Shown in pieces: positions 18,103 to 25,741 of a DNA stretch of 46,811 nt. The notes under the pieces were generated by a model. The model was not told the DNA's origin. It made no database searches and saw only the letters and a program-made list of their open reading frames with translations. The stretch's first letter is position 1. Every line of letters begins with the position of its first letter. The position numbers and the translations under genes were made by a program. Source of the stretch: Nostoc sp. 106C (GTDB lineage Bacteria; Cyanobacteriota; Cyanobacteriia; Cyanobacteriales; Nostocaceae); the NCBI RefSeq assembly GCF_002154725.1, contig NZ_MTAW01000096.1, forward strand, positions 1 through 46,811, given 5' to 3'.

Positions 18103-18696
18103 TCAGTAGCTATAACGTTCTTCCGCCCAAGGTTCACCACGGCGATGGTAGCCATTACGCTCCCAAAAACCAAGTTCCTCGCGATTGAGAAACTCTAAAC
18201 CATTGATCCACTTGGCACTTTTCCAAGCGTAGAGATGGGGGACAACTAGCCGCATGGGTCCACCATGTTCTGCTGGTAAAGGCTCACCAAATAGTTGAAA
18301 GGCAAAGAAGTTTTCTTCACGCAGAAAGTCTTCCATTGAGATATTGGTAGTGTAGCCACCATAGCAGTGTTCCATGATATGAACTGCTTCTGGATCTACT
18401 TCAATTAAACTCATGAAGTCTGCTACTTTAATGCCAGTCCATTTAACATCAAGCTTAGACCAGCGCGTTACACAGTGAAAATCTGCTGTAAATTCAGATT
18501 GGGGTAATGCCATAAAGTCTGCCCAGGTAAAAGTGGCAGGTTTTGCTGAACCCCATACCCGAAATTCCCATTCTTCTGTGCTAATTTGCGGAGTTGCACC
18601 ATAAGTTAAGACTGGGAAGCCTTTAGCCAAGTGTTGGCCAGGAGGGACGCGTTCGCTCTCTTCTTTGTCTGGTTTCTGAAAAAATTTTCCTAACAT
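18103..18696 (-). CDS. Sulfite-oxidase-like molybdopterin oxidoreductase
   Basis: 197 residues, about the size of a lone oxidoreductase molybdopterin-binding domain (COG2041). The Mo-ligating cysteine is Cys75 in ADFHCVTRWS; further family blocks are HCYGGYTTNISMEDFL, LPAEHGGPMRLVVPHLYAWKSAKW and WERNGYHRRGEPW. There is no Tat or Sec signal, so unlike MsrP/YedY it is expected in the cytosol. The substrate is unknown; sulfite or another oxidised sulfur or nitrogen compound is possible. It is convergent with the aldehyde dehydrogenase, with no obvious partner subunit. Confidence 0.9.
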   Translation of the reverse strand: MLGKFFQKPDKEESERVPPGQHLAKGFPVLTYGATPQISTEEWEFRVWGSAKPATFTWADFMALPQSEFTADFHCVTRWSKLDVKWTGIKVADFMSLIEVDPEAVHIMEHCYGGYTTNISMEDFLREENFFAFQLFGEPLPAEHGGPMRLVVPHLYAWKSAKWINGLEFLNREELGFWERNGYHRRGEPWAEERYSY

Positions 18697-19029
18697 ACTT
18701 GTAGAAAAATTGGTTTTTTCAAGTTAATTTGTTCTCTTGAGATAATTGTCTGAGTATTTGAGGATTTGGTCTACCCTCAATAAAAGACAAAATAATAATT
18801 GTGCTCAATACTAAATAGCTAAGAATTACTAAAGCTACCTTACTGTTAATAAATTATTGGCGCATCAGTCATGAGTAATATTTAATGGGGTGCGACTAAT
18901 TACTTATTACCAATTTATTATTAACAAAATGGGCTTTTGTAAACTACTTAGTTAGTCATTCTGCAATCAGAAAAGCAACGATAGAGCGCTTATATAACAG
19001 CGTTATTCGTGCTTTTCGTGACTAGAGAA
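18697..19029. other. Spacer without recognisable gene
   Basis: About 330 AT-rich bases upstream of the molybdoprotein gene and downstream of rpmF. I see only the expected promoter for the minus-strand gene (not resolvable) and no strong hairpin. Confidence 0.4.
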
Positions 19030-19206
19030 TTATGATTCTTCTGCTTCCTCTTCTTCAGCAGTTGGGTAGACAAATGTAGAGCGTCCAGTCAAAATCGACT
19101 TGCCTAGGGAAAGAGCTTTTTGAGCTTCAACAGCAGCTTTATGTCTCCAGGTAGCTCGGCGTTTATCTCGTTTAGACTTAGATGTTTTCTTCTTAGGAAC
19201 AGCCAT
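19030..19206 (-). CDS. rpmF: 50S ribosomal protein L32
   Basis: 58 residues from ATG 19204-19206: [20 protein letters not shown], then [19 protein letters not shown] and an acidic tail EEEEAEES. This is the cyanobacterial/plastid form of L32, which lacks the bacterial zinc-binding cysteines. The frame stays open for another 65 codons upstream, but that extension is not part of the family and overlaps a repetitive tract, so the start at 19206 is chosen. It is followed upstream by a conserved membrane-anchored protein gene in the same direction. Confidence 0.96.
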   Translation of the reverse strand: MAVPKKKTSKSKRDKRRATWRHKAAVEAQKALSLGKSILTGRSTFVYPTAEEEEAEES

Positions 19207-19353
19207 GATAGCGGATATCGCAATTCTTGACAACCTTTTTATTCTAAGCCATCCATTGACACTGGCAACAAGAACTCCGTTGGTAATTGAGACAAGGAGA
19301 TAACAAGAAATTGTGAACCAAGAAGATGCAAACAAGGGTAGACTCGAAGAAAT

Positions 19354-19396
19354 TCTCCTTCTCTGTGTGTCTGTGTCCCTGTTTCTCTGCATCTTC
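19354..19396. repeat. CTCTGTGTGTCTGTGTCCCTG-type tract
   Basis: A pyrimidine-rich, internally repetitive tract between rpmF and the upstream gene, similar in style to the CACAGAGG/CTCCGCGTC tracts elsewhere in the window (its complement reads CAGAGAAACAGGGACACAGA). Confidence 0.5.
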
Positions 19397-19404
19397 TTCA
19401 ATGG

Positions 19405-19920
19405 CTATTTGGTAGTGGCTGGTTGTCCCGGATTGGGGGTTGTAGGATTTTGTCCTGTATTTGATGTTGTGGAATTTTGTTCAAACCACAGTAGTGATCG
19501 CGCCGTTTTAAAGTAAGTTGCCCAACGCTGGGGATCGGGGCGAGTTCGCCATTGCGGACGACTAACATCTAAAGCCAAAACTGGTGCGATCGCTCCCTGA
19601 CTTTGTACGGATACAATTACTGAAACATCTGTCACTAAAATATCTTGATCAAAGCTTCGTTGAGCAGCTGCTCTGGCTGCCGCTTCTGCCCTTCTGAGTA
19701 TGGTTTCGTAATTTTCTTCTGGCAAGCGATCAATCGCAAGATCAACTCTAGCGGTGTAAGCCCTTACAATCTGAGGGGCGATCGCTTCACACGCAAACCA
19801 CACAGGAACCCCAGAGAATAGCAAAACTGCTATCGGAACTATCCGGATTTTTCTGGCAAATTGGCTAATAACTGAAAAGGGAATGATCGATGATGGTTGA
19901 TGAGCAACTCTTCTACTCAT
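19405..19920 (-). CDS. Conserved hypothetical single-span membrane protein
   Basis: 171 residues. One hydrophobic segment lies near residues 29-48 (IVPIAVLLFSGVPVWFACEA). It is followed by an exported or cytosolic domain with DLAIDRLPEENYETILRRAEAAARAAAQRSFDQDI and TDVSVIVSVQSQGAIAPVLALDVSRPQWRTRPDPQRWATYF. The tail is Asn/Thr/Pro-rich. I recognise this only as a family conserved in cyanobacteria next to rpmF; no function is known to me. The start ATG 19918-19920 gives a basic N-terminus (MSRRVAHQ), consistent with an uncleaved signal anchor. Confidence 0.75.
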   Translation of the reverse strand: MSRRVAHQPSSIIPFSVISQFARKIRIVPIAVLLFSGVPVWFACEAIAPQIVRAYTARVDLAIDRLPEENYETILRRAEAAARAAAQRSFDQDILVTDVSVIVSVQSQGAIAPVLALDVSRPQWRTRPDPQRWATYFKTARSLLWFEQNSTTSNTGQNPTTPNPGQPATTK

Positions 19921-20117
19921 GACTTTGAGCTTCCTTACTAAACAATCTCTAATTTAAATTGAGTGAAAGTAATTTCCGGCTAAAATATGTAATAAAAATT
20001 ACATACTATTTTGAGTCTGATGGGAATCTCCTAGACTATAAGACATAGGTTAACTTTGTTTTTTCAGCAAAGCCAACCACAATTTTAGGCAAGCAAACAA
20101 TAAGCGACAAAGAGGGG

Positions 20118-22115
20118 ATGGCAAATTACTGGGCGATTACTATTGGCATCAATCAATATCATTTATTTCAACCTTTAAGTTGCGCCCAAGCTGATGCCGA
20201 GGCGCTCAAAGACTTTTTGTCTACAGAGGCAGGTTTTATACCTCAACACTGCCTGCTGATGACAGACACTTCTGTGCCGATTAGAGATAGATCCACCTAT
20301 CCAACGAGGGAGAATATCTTCCTGTTATTAGAGGATTTGGCAGCATCATATTGGCAACCACAAGATCATGTGTGGTTGTTCTTCAGCGGTTATGGCATCA
20401 ACTACAAAGGACAAGATTACTTAATGCCAGTCGAGGGGAACCCCGATCTCGTGCAGGAGACTGGCATAGAACTGCGATCGCTAATGCAAAGTCTGCAACT
20501 TACTGGGCTGAATGTATTGCTACTGCTGGATATCAACCGCGCTTTCGGCACTCAAGCGGATGCCCCTGTTGGACAAGAAACGGTAGAACTTGCTCAAGAA
20601 CTACAACTAGCAACAATTCTTTCTTGCCAACCAGAGCAATTCTCCCACGAAAGCAGTGAACTAGGTCACGGATTCTTCACAGCAGCGTTACTAGAAGCTT
20701 TAGGTTCCGGTCGTGGCAGTAGCTTGGTGGATTTAGAAAGCTACCTGAGCATTCTCACGCCAAAATTGTGTCAAAATCATTGGCGACCGATACAAAACCC
20801 GATCGCTGTGATCCCATCTAAGCAGCAAATTATCCTGCCGCGATTGAGAAGCAATAATACACCGAATAAAAGTGAAGTAGAATCCGTTATTTTTCCAGAA
20901 GAATCTTTTGCGGTTGCACGTGCAGCACCCTCTCTTGCAGCAAATTCCGCTAAAACTTCAGAGAAGTTACAAACAACGGCTACACCTAGAGAACTCCAAG
21001 GAGTGGAAACTACTGTTAGCCGCAGATCCAACCAAGGGAAGTCTTCAAAATTTCCAGCAGTCAGCGAGAAATTGGAGAGCCAACAAGTCCAAGGCTCAGG
21101 TGGCAATGTAGCCTCCCAAGCAGTTCTGAATCCAGATCGAAATCTCAAGCAGCAACCCCAGATGCTCCCACCTGCTCAAGAGGTGAATGCTGGGGGACGG
21201 TCTATTCCTGAGTCTTCCCCACCTTTCATCTCCCAAGCGCCTGTAAATCAGGTAAATACTCCATTTTGGCAGCAGCTTTTATGGTGGGTGGGAGGCAGCT
21301 TATTAATAGTAGGTTTAGTCGCAGTAGTTTTTCTCCGCAATCAGACACGATTTAGAGTTGCTGAAGTATTCGGGACATCGTCTAATACTGCTACTAATGA
21401 GGCAAAAGATCTTAAGAATTTACCAAATGCTCGCTCAGTTTCCAATTCCACTACACCAACTCAAGCCACCAAACCATCAAACTCGCCCACAGCTTTCAAT
21501 TCCGAGTCACAAAAGCGGAATAAAGCAGTTTTAGACCTAGCGAAAATGTCGCTCAGGGAAACTCAAGCTAGTGATTTAAGCTTGGCGATCGCCACGGCTC
21601 GTAAAATTCAATCGGGTGAACCGCTTTACGAACAAGCTCAAGAGGATATTAAAATCTGGAGTCGGATGATTTTAGATTTGGCAGAAGGTCGTGCTCAGCA
21701 AAGACAGTATCCTAGTGCGGTTGCTGCGGCGCAATTAATTACCAAAGACGAATTACTTTATCCCAAAGCACAAGCTCTGATTAACCAATGGCGACTAGAG
21801 GCCAAACAGTATGTCAGTAACAAAACTCTTTTAGATGCGGCTAATGCCTTAATTAAGCCTGGACAAGCATCTACATATAATCGTGCTATCGAAGTTGCCA
21901 AGAAAGTCCCACCAGGTCAACCAGGTTTCGATACAGCACAAAAATCAATTAATAAATGGAGTGACAAAATTTTGGATATGGCGAAGAATCGCGCTGTCCA
22001 AGGGGAACTCAATGCAGCAATTGAAACTGCGGCCTTAGTGCCAGAGATGACATCTGCTTATGAGGATGCTCAAGAAGCTATCCAAAAATGGCAGGTAAGG
22101 CGGATTAAAAATTAG
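20118..22115 (+). CDS. Caspase-fold (orthocaspase) protein lacking the His-Cys dyad
   Basis: 665 residues. The N-terminal p20-like caspase domain (about 1-235) is clear: WAITIGINQYHLFQPLSCAQADAEALKDFL, HVWLFFSGYG, VLLLLDINRAFG. In active metacaspases these are FFSGHG and LDxCxA/S; here the catalytic His is Tyr92 and the Cys is Asn140, so it should not be proteolytic. Such Tyr-Asn variants have been described in cyanobacterial orthocaspases. A Ser/Gln-rich linker precedes one membrane span (about 388-406, LLWWVGGSLLIVGLVAVVFL). The C-terminal 170 residues contain three or four helical repeats of about 45 residues (for example DLAEGRAQQRQYPSAVAAAQLI, DMAKNRAVQGELNAAIETAAL). It is probably a membrane-anchored scaffold. 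It is followed by a clear terminator. Confidence 0.9.
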   Translation: MANYWAITIGINQYHLFQPLSCAQADAEALKDFLSTEAGFIPQHCLLMTDTSVPIRDRSTYPTRENIFLLLEDLAASYWQPQDHVWLFFSGYGINYKGQDYLMPVEGNPDLVQETGIELRSLMQSLQLTGLNVLLLLDINRAFGTQADAPVGQETVELAQELQLATILSCQPEQFSHESSELGHGFFTAALLEALGSGRGSSLVDLESYLSILTPKLCQNHWRPIQNPIAVIPSKQQIILPRLRSNNTPNKSEVESVIFPEESFAVARAAPSLAANSAKTSEKLQTTATPRELQGVETTVSRRSNQGKSSKFPAVSEKLESQQVQGSGGNVASQAVLNPDRNLKQQPQMLPPAQEVNAGGRSIPESSPPFISQAPVNQVNTPFWQQLLWWVGGSLLIVGLVAVVFLRNQTRFRVAEVFGTSSNTATNEAKDLKNLPNARSVSNSTTPTQATKPSNSPTAFNSESQKRNKAVLDLAKMSLRETQASDLSLAIATARKIQSGEPLYEQAQEDIKIWSRMILDLAEGRAQQRQYPSAVAAAQLITKDELLYPKAQALINQWRLEAKQYVSNKTLLDAANALIKPGQASTYNRAIEVAKKVPPGQPGFDTAQKSINKWSDKILDMAKNRAVQGELNAAIETAALVPEMTSAYEDAQEAIQKWQVRRIKN

Positions 22116-22133
22116 TCAAAAGTTCAAAGTCTA

Positions 22134-22180
22134 GAGTCCAGAATCAATGGCAGTTTGCTTTAATTCTGGACTCTTTATTT
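22134..22180 (+). terminator. Terminator after the orthocaspase gene
   Basis: GAGTCCAGAAT (22134-22144) and ATTCTGGACTC (22163-22173) form an 11-bp perfect stem with an 18-base loop, followed by TTTATTT. Confidence 0.8.
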
Positions 22181-22297
22181 AATGACTCAGAATTGAGAAA
22201 TAATAACTTGGAACTTGGCAGTTACTACAACGGAGGGAGCCTCAACGGCTTTAAGTCGGGAAACTCGCCTAAGGTACTGGCTCCTCAGCACTCTGTA

Positions 22298-22675
22298 TTA
22301 GCAGTACTGCGACACATCCTCTCCACATTCATCAGCTAGATAGCATAGCGCCCGGAAACGTAAGCCCACTACTTCTTCATATAAAGGATTAAGCTTACAC
22401 ATTGGCGGAATGTGAAATACAGTTTTGCCAAATAATTTGACATCACGCTCAAAAGGACATTGAGAAGGAATTAGTTTACACAAGCGGTGAGCTAATTCGC
22501 GATCGCGGACTTGAATTCTGTCTACTTTTTGTCGTAGGGGCTGGAGAATATCACAGTAAGACTGAGCAGCAGAACGTGGCAGCTGGGTTAGGTGGGTCTT
22601 AGTAGCTTCTGCTTGATTTATCGATACCCAGCTTGCTAAAAAAATTCTTTTTGTGGTATTATCGAATACCTTCAT
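22298..22675 (-). CDS. Mo-dependent nitrogenase C-terminal-like protein
   Basis: 125 residues. The C-terminal 65 (HRLCKLIPSQCPFERDVKLFG, FHIPPMCKLNPLYEEVVGLRFRALCYLADECGED) match the Mo-nitro_C domain found as small stand-alone proteins in nitrogen-fixing cyanobacteria. Several cysteines are conserved-looking. Despite the name, no role in nitrogenase is established; the domain was named from a fusion. It is transcribed away from the 580-bp spacer that follows. Confidence 0.85.
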   Translation of the reverse strand: MKVFDNTTKRIFLASWVSINQAEATKTHLTQLPRSAAQSYCDILQPLRQKVDRIQVRDRELAHRLCKLIPSQCPFERDVKLFGKTVFHIPPMCKLNPLYEEVVGLRFRALCYLADECGEDVSQYC

Positions 22676-22731
22676 GGTTACTCCTCTATTTGATTGAGGG
22701 TATTCACCTTAACGATGAACATATACATAGT

Positions 22732-22808
22732 GGCTACGACCGTTCCCGGAAAAATCTTGTTCTGACTGGATGCAATCTGATGTTATCCGTAGCCGCTTTA
22801 GTCAGAAC
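22732..22808. other. Interleaved inverted repeats (pseudoknot-like order)
   Basis: GGCTACG (22732-22738) pairs with CGTAGCC (22788-22794), while GTTCTGACT (22759-22767) pairs with AGTCAGAAC (22800-22808). The order A-B-A'-B' would give an H-type pseudoknot or two competing stems if transcribed. It lies in the 5' region of the minus-strand Mo-nitro_C gene. Confidence 0.4.
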
Positions 22809-22931
22809 CCATTTATAACTACGTCAAGTTAAACGCAATTTCCCCGTAATCGGAAGTGTAGTATTCTGATCTTCTTCATAACTTGACACAGTTAAAATTT
22901 TAGTGAAGACATCTATCTTTGGGTGGGTTTT

Positions 22932-22963
22932 TTGTTAATTGTTACAAAAATTAACAATATAAT
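22932..22963 (+). promoter_or_regulatory. Palindrome TTGTTAAT/ATTAACAA with adjoining TATAAT
   Basis: TTGTTAAT (22932-22939) and ATTAACAA (22950-22957) form an 8-bp dyad with a 10-base gap, immediately followed by a consensus -10 box TATAAT (22958-22963). A repressor or activator site overlapping a promoter for the transporter gene 295 bases downstream is plausible. Confidence 0.4.
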
Positions 22964-23257
22964 ATATCACTGAGTACAAATACTAGCCGCTAAATTCTAT
23001 ACAGATCGGGCGGCTTATGCATGATAATATTTCACTTTCAAGTTGCAACAATTAAACGGACTTGGAGACACGGAGTGTATAGCAATTAAAGATTTGGTAT
23101 TAGATAGACAGCAGGTTTTTATCATGTATAGTCGCCAATGTCAATAAAAAAAGTAGATTTTCTTTAATTATTCCTTCTTGTCTGACTTGTCCCTTGAAAG
23201 AATTTGTTCCCCAGTTACTGGTGTGAGGAATTACTGCTCAATCACTAGGTAAAGCGA

Positions 23258-24454
23258 GTGACTGTCCTTGAATTTGCAATCTATGGCGTATTAGGGCTGA
23301 CTTACCTGGGGTTAGCATTGGGCTACATTCCTGGTTTACGCATGAACCGTGCCACCATTGCCCTAGTGGGGTCTGCCTTTTTAATTGCTTTGGGTGCTGT
23401 AAATTTGCAGGAGGCATGGCAGGCAATTGATGCCAATACCATCATATTTTTACTAAGTATGATGGTAGTCAACGCTAACTTAGCCTATGCAGGATTTTTT
23501 AGGCGATCGCTATCAATACTTTTGAGTTTGACTAGCAGTCCACTAGGCTTGTTGATTGCCTTAACTTTTGGTAGTGGTATTCTCTCTGCCGTTTTTCTCA
23601 ATGACACCATAGCGCTAATTTTTACACCGCTGACATTGAGCCTGACTCAAGCATTAGGTTTAAATCCTATACCTTTTTTATTAGCGATCGCAGGTGCAAC
23701 TAATATCGGTTCTGTTTGCACTCTCAGCGGTAATCCGCAAAATATTTTAATTGGCTCATTTTCAGGCATTCCCTACCTAGATTTTCTCCGCGCGCTTGCC
23801 CCAGTAGCCTTAACTGGTTTAGTGATTCAGGTAGGATTATTATGGTTATTTTATCCAGAGGTACGTTCCATCCATCCTTGTCAGCAGAAAGTTGATGGAA
23901 ATGATCGGATTTTCAAACCTTTATTTAATAAAACATTAGTCATCACCACAGGATTGCTCATTGCCTTTGCTATTGGCTTTCCTCTAGCGGAGTCTGCTTT
24001 AGTTGCTGCTAGTTTGTTGTTGATTACGCGGCGACTCAAACCACAGCGCATTCTCCAAAAGATAGATTGGAACCTGTTAGTAATGTTTTCGGGATTATTT
24101 ATTCTCACCAAAGTCACACAAAATTTAAATTTATTGCAGTTATTTACTCATGCAGTTAACTCATCTGCGAGTTTTTTGAGTGTAACTGTTGTCTTATCTA
24201 ACTTAATTTCAAATGTTCCGGCTGTACTTCTTTTACACCCTCTAATTCCCAAAAATGAGACTCACTACTGGCTATTACTAGCAGCTGGATCTACATTAGC
24301 AGGTAATCTAACTTTGTTTGGTTCAGTTGCTAACTTAATAGTCGTAGAAGCTGCTACCAATTTAGGCTACAAGCTTACTTTTCGGGAGCACCTACGTTTT
24401 GGAGTACCGCTTACATTGTGTACTTTAATTTTAGCTTACCTGTGGATTCACTAG
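23258..24454 (+). CDS. ArsB/NhaD-type (IT superfamily) anion or cation permease
   Basis: 398 residues, almost wholly hydrophobic with about 10-11 predicted spans. Diagnostic re-entrant-loop segments are FLNDTIALIFTPLTL, GATNIGSVCTLSGNPQNILIG, SNLISNVPAVLLL and AGSTLAGNLTLFGSVANLIVVEAA, as in the ArsB/CitM/NhaD group. These carriers export arsenite or exchange Na+/H+ or take up dicarboxylates; the substrate cannot be told here, and no ars genes are nearby. The start is GTG 23258; no better ATG lies near the first hydrophobic segment. Confidence 0.85.
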   Translation: MTVLEFAIYGVLGLTYLGLALGYIPGLRMNRATIALVGSAFLIALGAVNLQEAWQAIDANTIIFLLSMMVVNANLAYAGFFRRSLSILLSLTSSPLGLLIALTFGSGILSAVFLNDTIALIFTPLTLSLTQALGLNPIPFLLAIAGATNIGSVCTLSGNPQNILIGSFSGIPYLDFLRALAPVALTGLVIQVGLLWLFYPEVRSIHPCQQKVDGNDRIFKPLFNKTLVITTGLLIAFAIGFPLAESALVAASLLLITRRLKPQRILQKIDWNLLVMFSGLFILTKVTQNLNLLQLFTHAVNSSASFLSVTVVLSNLISNVPAVLLLHPLIPKNETHYWLLLAAGSTLAGNLTLFGSVANLIVVEAATNLGYKLTFREHLRFGVPLTLCTLILAYLWIH

Positions 24455-24733
24455 GTAAGAGAAGATTATTGAACTATAGGAAATATTAGGTTACAGGCTT
24501 AAGATGCTGCGCTTTCTGAACATACCAGACAGCTACTTTACGTCTACAAGATATCTGAGTTAGTCTTGAGCAAGGGGACATATGTATCACATAATCTCAG
24601 TGTATATGGTTCGCCTTGCTTTAGAGTCTTTGAGCTATATGTAATAGGTTCAGCCGAAATTCAATGTATCTTACTCGGATTGTACCTCTACATAGTAGAG
24701 AGACAAATTACTGATTTGTAGAGGTTATGGAAT

Positions 24734-25630
24734 ATGACTTTATGGGATAGAGAAATTGATGCTGAACTAGAACAATTGAAAAAAGAGTTAAGGAAGCGCA
24801 ACCTTAATAATGATTGTTCTTCTGGAGGGATGGAGAATGTTCTTGAACAACTAAACAATCTGGTAGGTATGCAGAATGTCAAAGATGAAATCAATACTCT
24901 GATCAACTTTTTGAAAATTCAGAAACTCCGCCAAGAAAAAAAACTTGCTACTGTTTCTGTTACACTTCACTCTGTGTTCTGTGGCCCTCCCGGAACTGGA
25001 AAGACAACAGTAGCTCGTTTAATGGGCGAAATATATAAAGAACTAGGGATACTTTCTAAAGGTCATCTTGTCGAAACTGATAGATCTGGATTGGTAGCAG
25101 GGTACGTTGGACAAACTGCTATTAAAGTCGATCAAATTATTGAGTCAGCATTAGATGGTGTGTTGTTTATTGATGAAGCCTATGCATTAAAGCCGGAGAC
25201 CTCGCGTAATGATTTTGGGCAAGAAGCTATAGATACACTTTTGAAAAGAATGGAGGATTATAGAGGCAGGCTAGTAGTAATAGTTGCTGGTTATAGTGAA
25301 GAAATGTCTAGATTTATAGATGCCAATCCTGGATTACAGTCAAGATTTAACAAATATTTCTATTTTGAAGATTATAAGCCTAACGAATTACTAAATATTT
25401 TTGAAAAAATTTGTGAGCAGAACCATTTCCATCTTACTGAGCAATCACAAAAAACATTACTGAATAAATTAAATGATTTATATCTAAGTCGAGATAAAAA
25501 ATTTGGTAATGGAAGGCTTGTAAGAAATATTTTTGAAAAATCCATCGAGAAGCAAGCAAATAGACTTGTCAAAATTTCTGAAGTCAGCAAAGAAATGATG
25601 ATGAAAATTATGCCCGAAGATATACCTTAA
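24734..25630 (+). CDS. CbxX/CfqX-like AAA+ ATPase
   Basis: 298 residues. A short coiled N-terminus ([18 protein letters not shown]) precedes one AAA+ module: Walker [10 protein letters not shown] (84-92), pore loop GYVGQT (123-128), Walker [12 protein letters not shown] (142-152), sensor 1 VIVAGY, arginine finger region NPGLQSRF, and a sensor-2-type [11 protein letters not shown]. This is the SpoVK/CbxX family; red-type Rubisco activase CbbX belongs to it, but so do ESX EccA and other remodellers. No Rubisco gene is nearby, so the client is unknown. The gene stands alone, with a 279-bp AT-rich leader. Confidence 0.88.
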   Translation: MTLWDREIDAELEQLKKELRKRNLNNDCSSGGMENVLEQLNNLVGMQNVKDEINTLINFLKIQKLRQEKKLATVSVTLHSVFCGPPGTGKTTVARLMGEIYKELGILSKGHLVETDRSGLVAGYVGQTAIKVDQIIESALDGVLFIDEAYALKPETSRNDFGQEAIDTLLKRMEDYRGRLVVIVAGYSEEMSRFIDANPGLQSRFNKYFYFEDYKPNELLNIFEKICEQNHFHLTEQSQKTLLNKLNDLYLSRDKKFGNGRLVRNIFEKSIEKQANRLVKISEVSKEMMMKIMPEDIP

Positions 25631-25677
25631 ATCTAATAGGTTTTGTCACAATCTTTTTTTATACTTACTCCAAAACA

Positions 25678-25709
25678 CAAAGACGCTCAGAAAAAACTTT
25701 GCGTCTTTG
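25678..25709. terminator. Shared terminator between convergent genes
   Basis: CAAAGACGC (25678-25686) pairs with GCGTCTTTG (25701-25709), nine base pairs, between the AAA+ gene and rnj, which run towards each other. It is part of a longer tract of AAAGACGC/TTTGCGTC motifs. Confidence 0.6.
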
Positions 25710-25741
25710 CGCCTTTGCGTGAGGCTATAATTCTAAATTCT

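Larger units (their letters stand above)
22676..23257. other. Long divergent spacer with structured elements
   Basis: 582 bases between the minus-strand Mo-nitro_C gene and the plus-strand transporter. It holds interleaved inverted repeats (22732-22808), an 8-bp palindrome abutting a TATAAT box (22932-22963), and AT-rich DNA. It must contain both promoters; no open frame is convincing. Confidence 0.55.

Noticed and set aside
19207-19401. N-terminal extension of L32 to 123 residues
   Set aside because: L32 proteins start MAVPKKK; the upstream stretch is partly encoded by a repetitive spacer tract.
22298-22675. A genuine nitrogenase subunit
   Set aside because: Only the small Mo-nitro_C-type domain is present; no nifD/nifK-like cluster-binding region exists.
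24734-25630. Calling the AAA+ protein Rubisco activase CbbX
   Set aside because: No Rubisco genes nearby and green-type Rubisco expected; only the general CbxX/CfqX family is supported.
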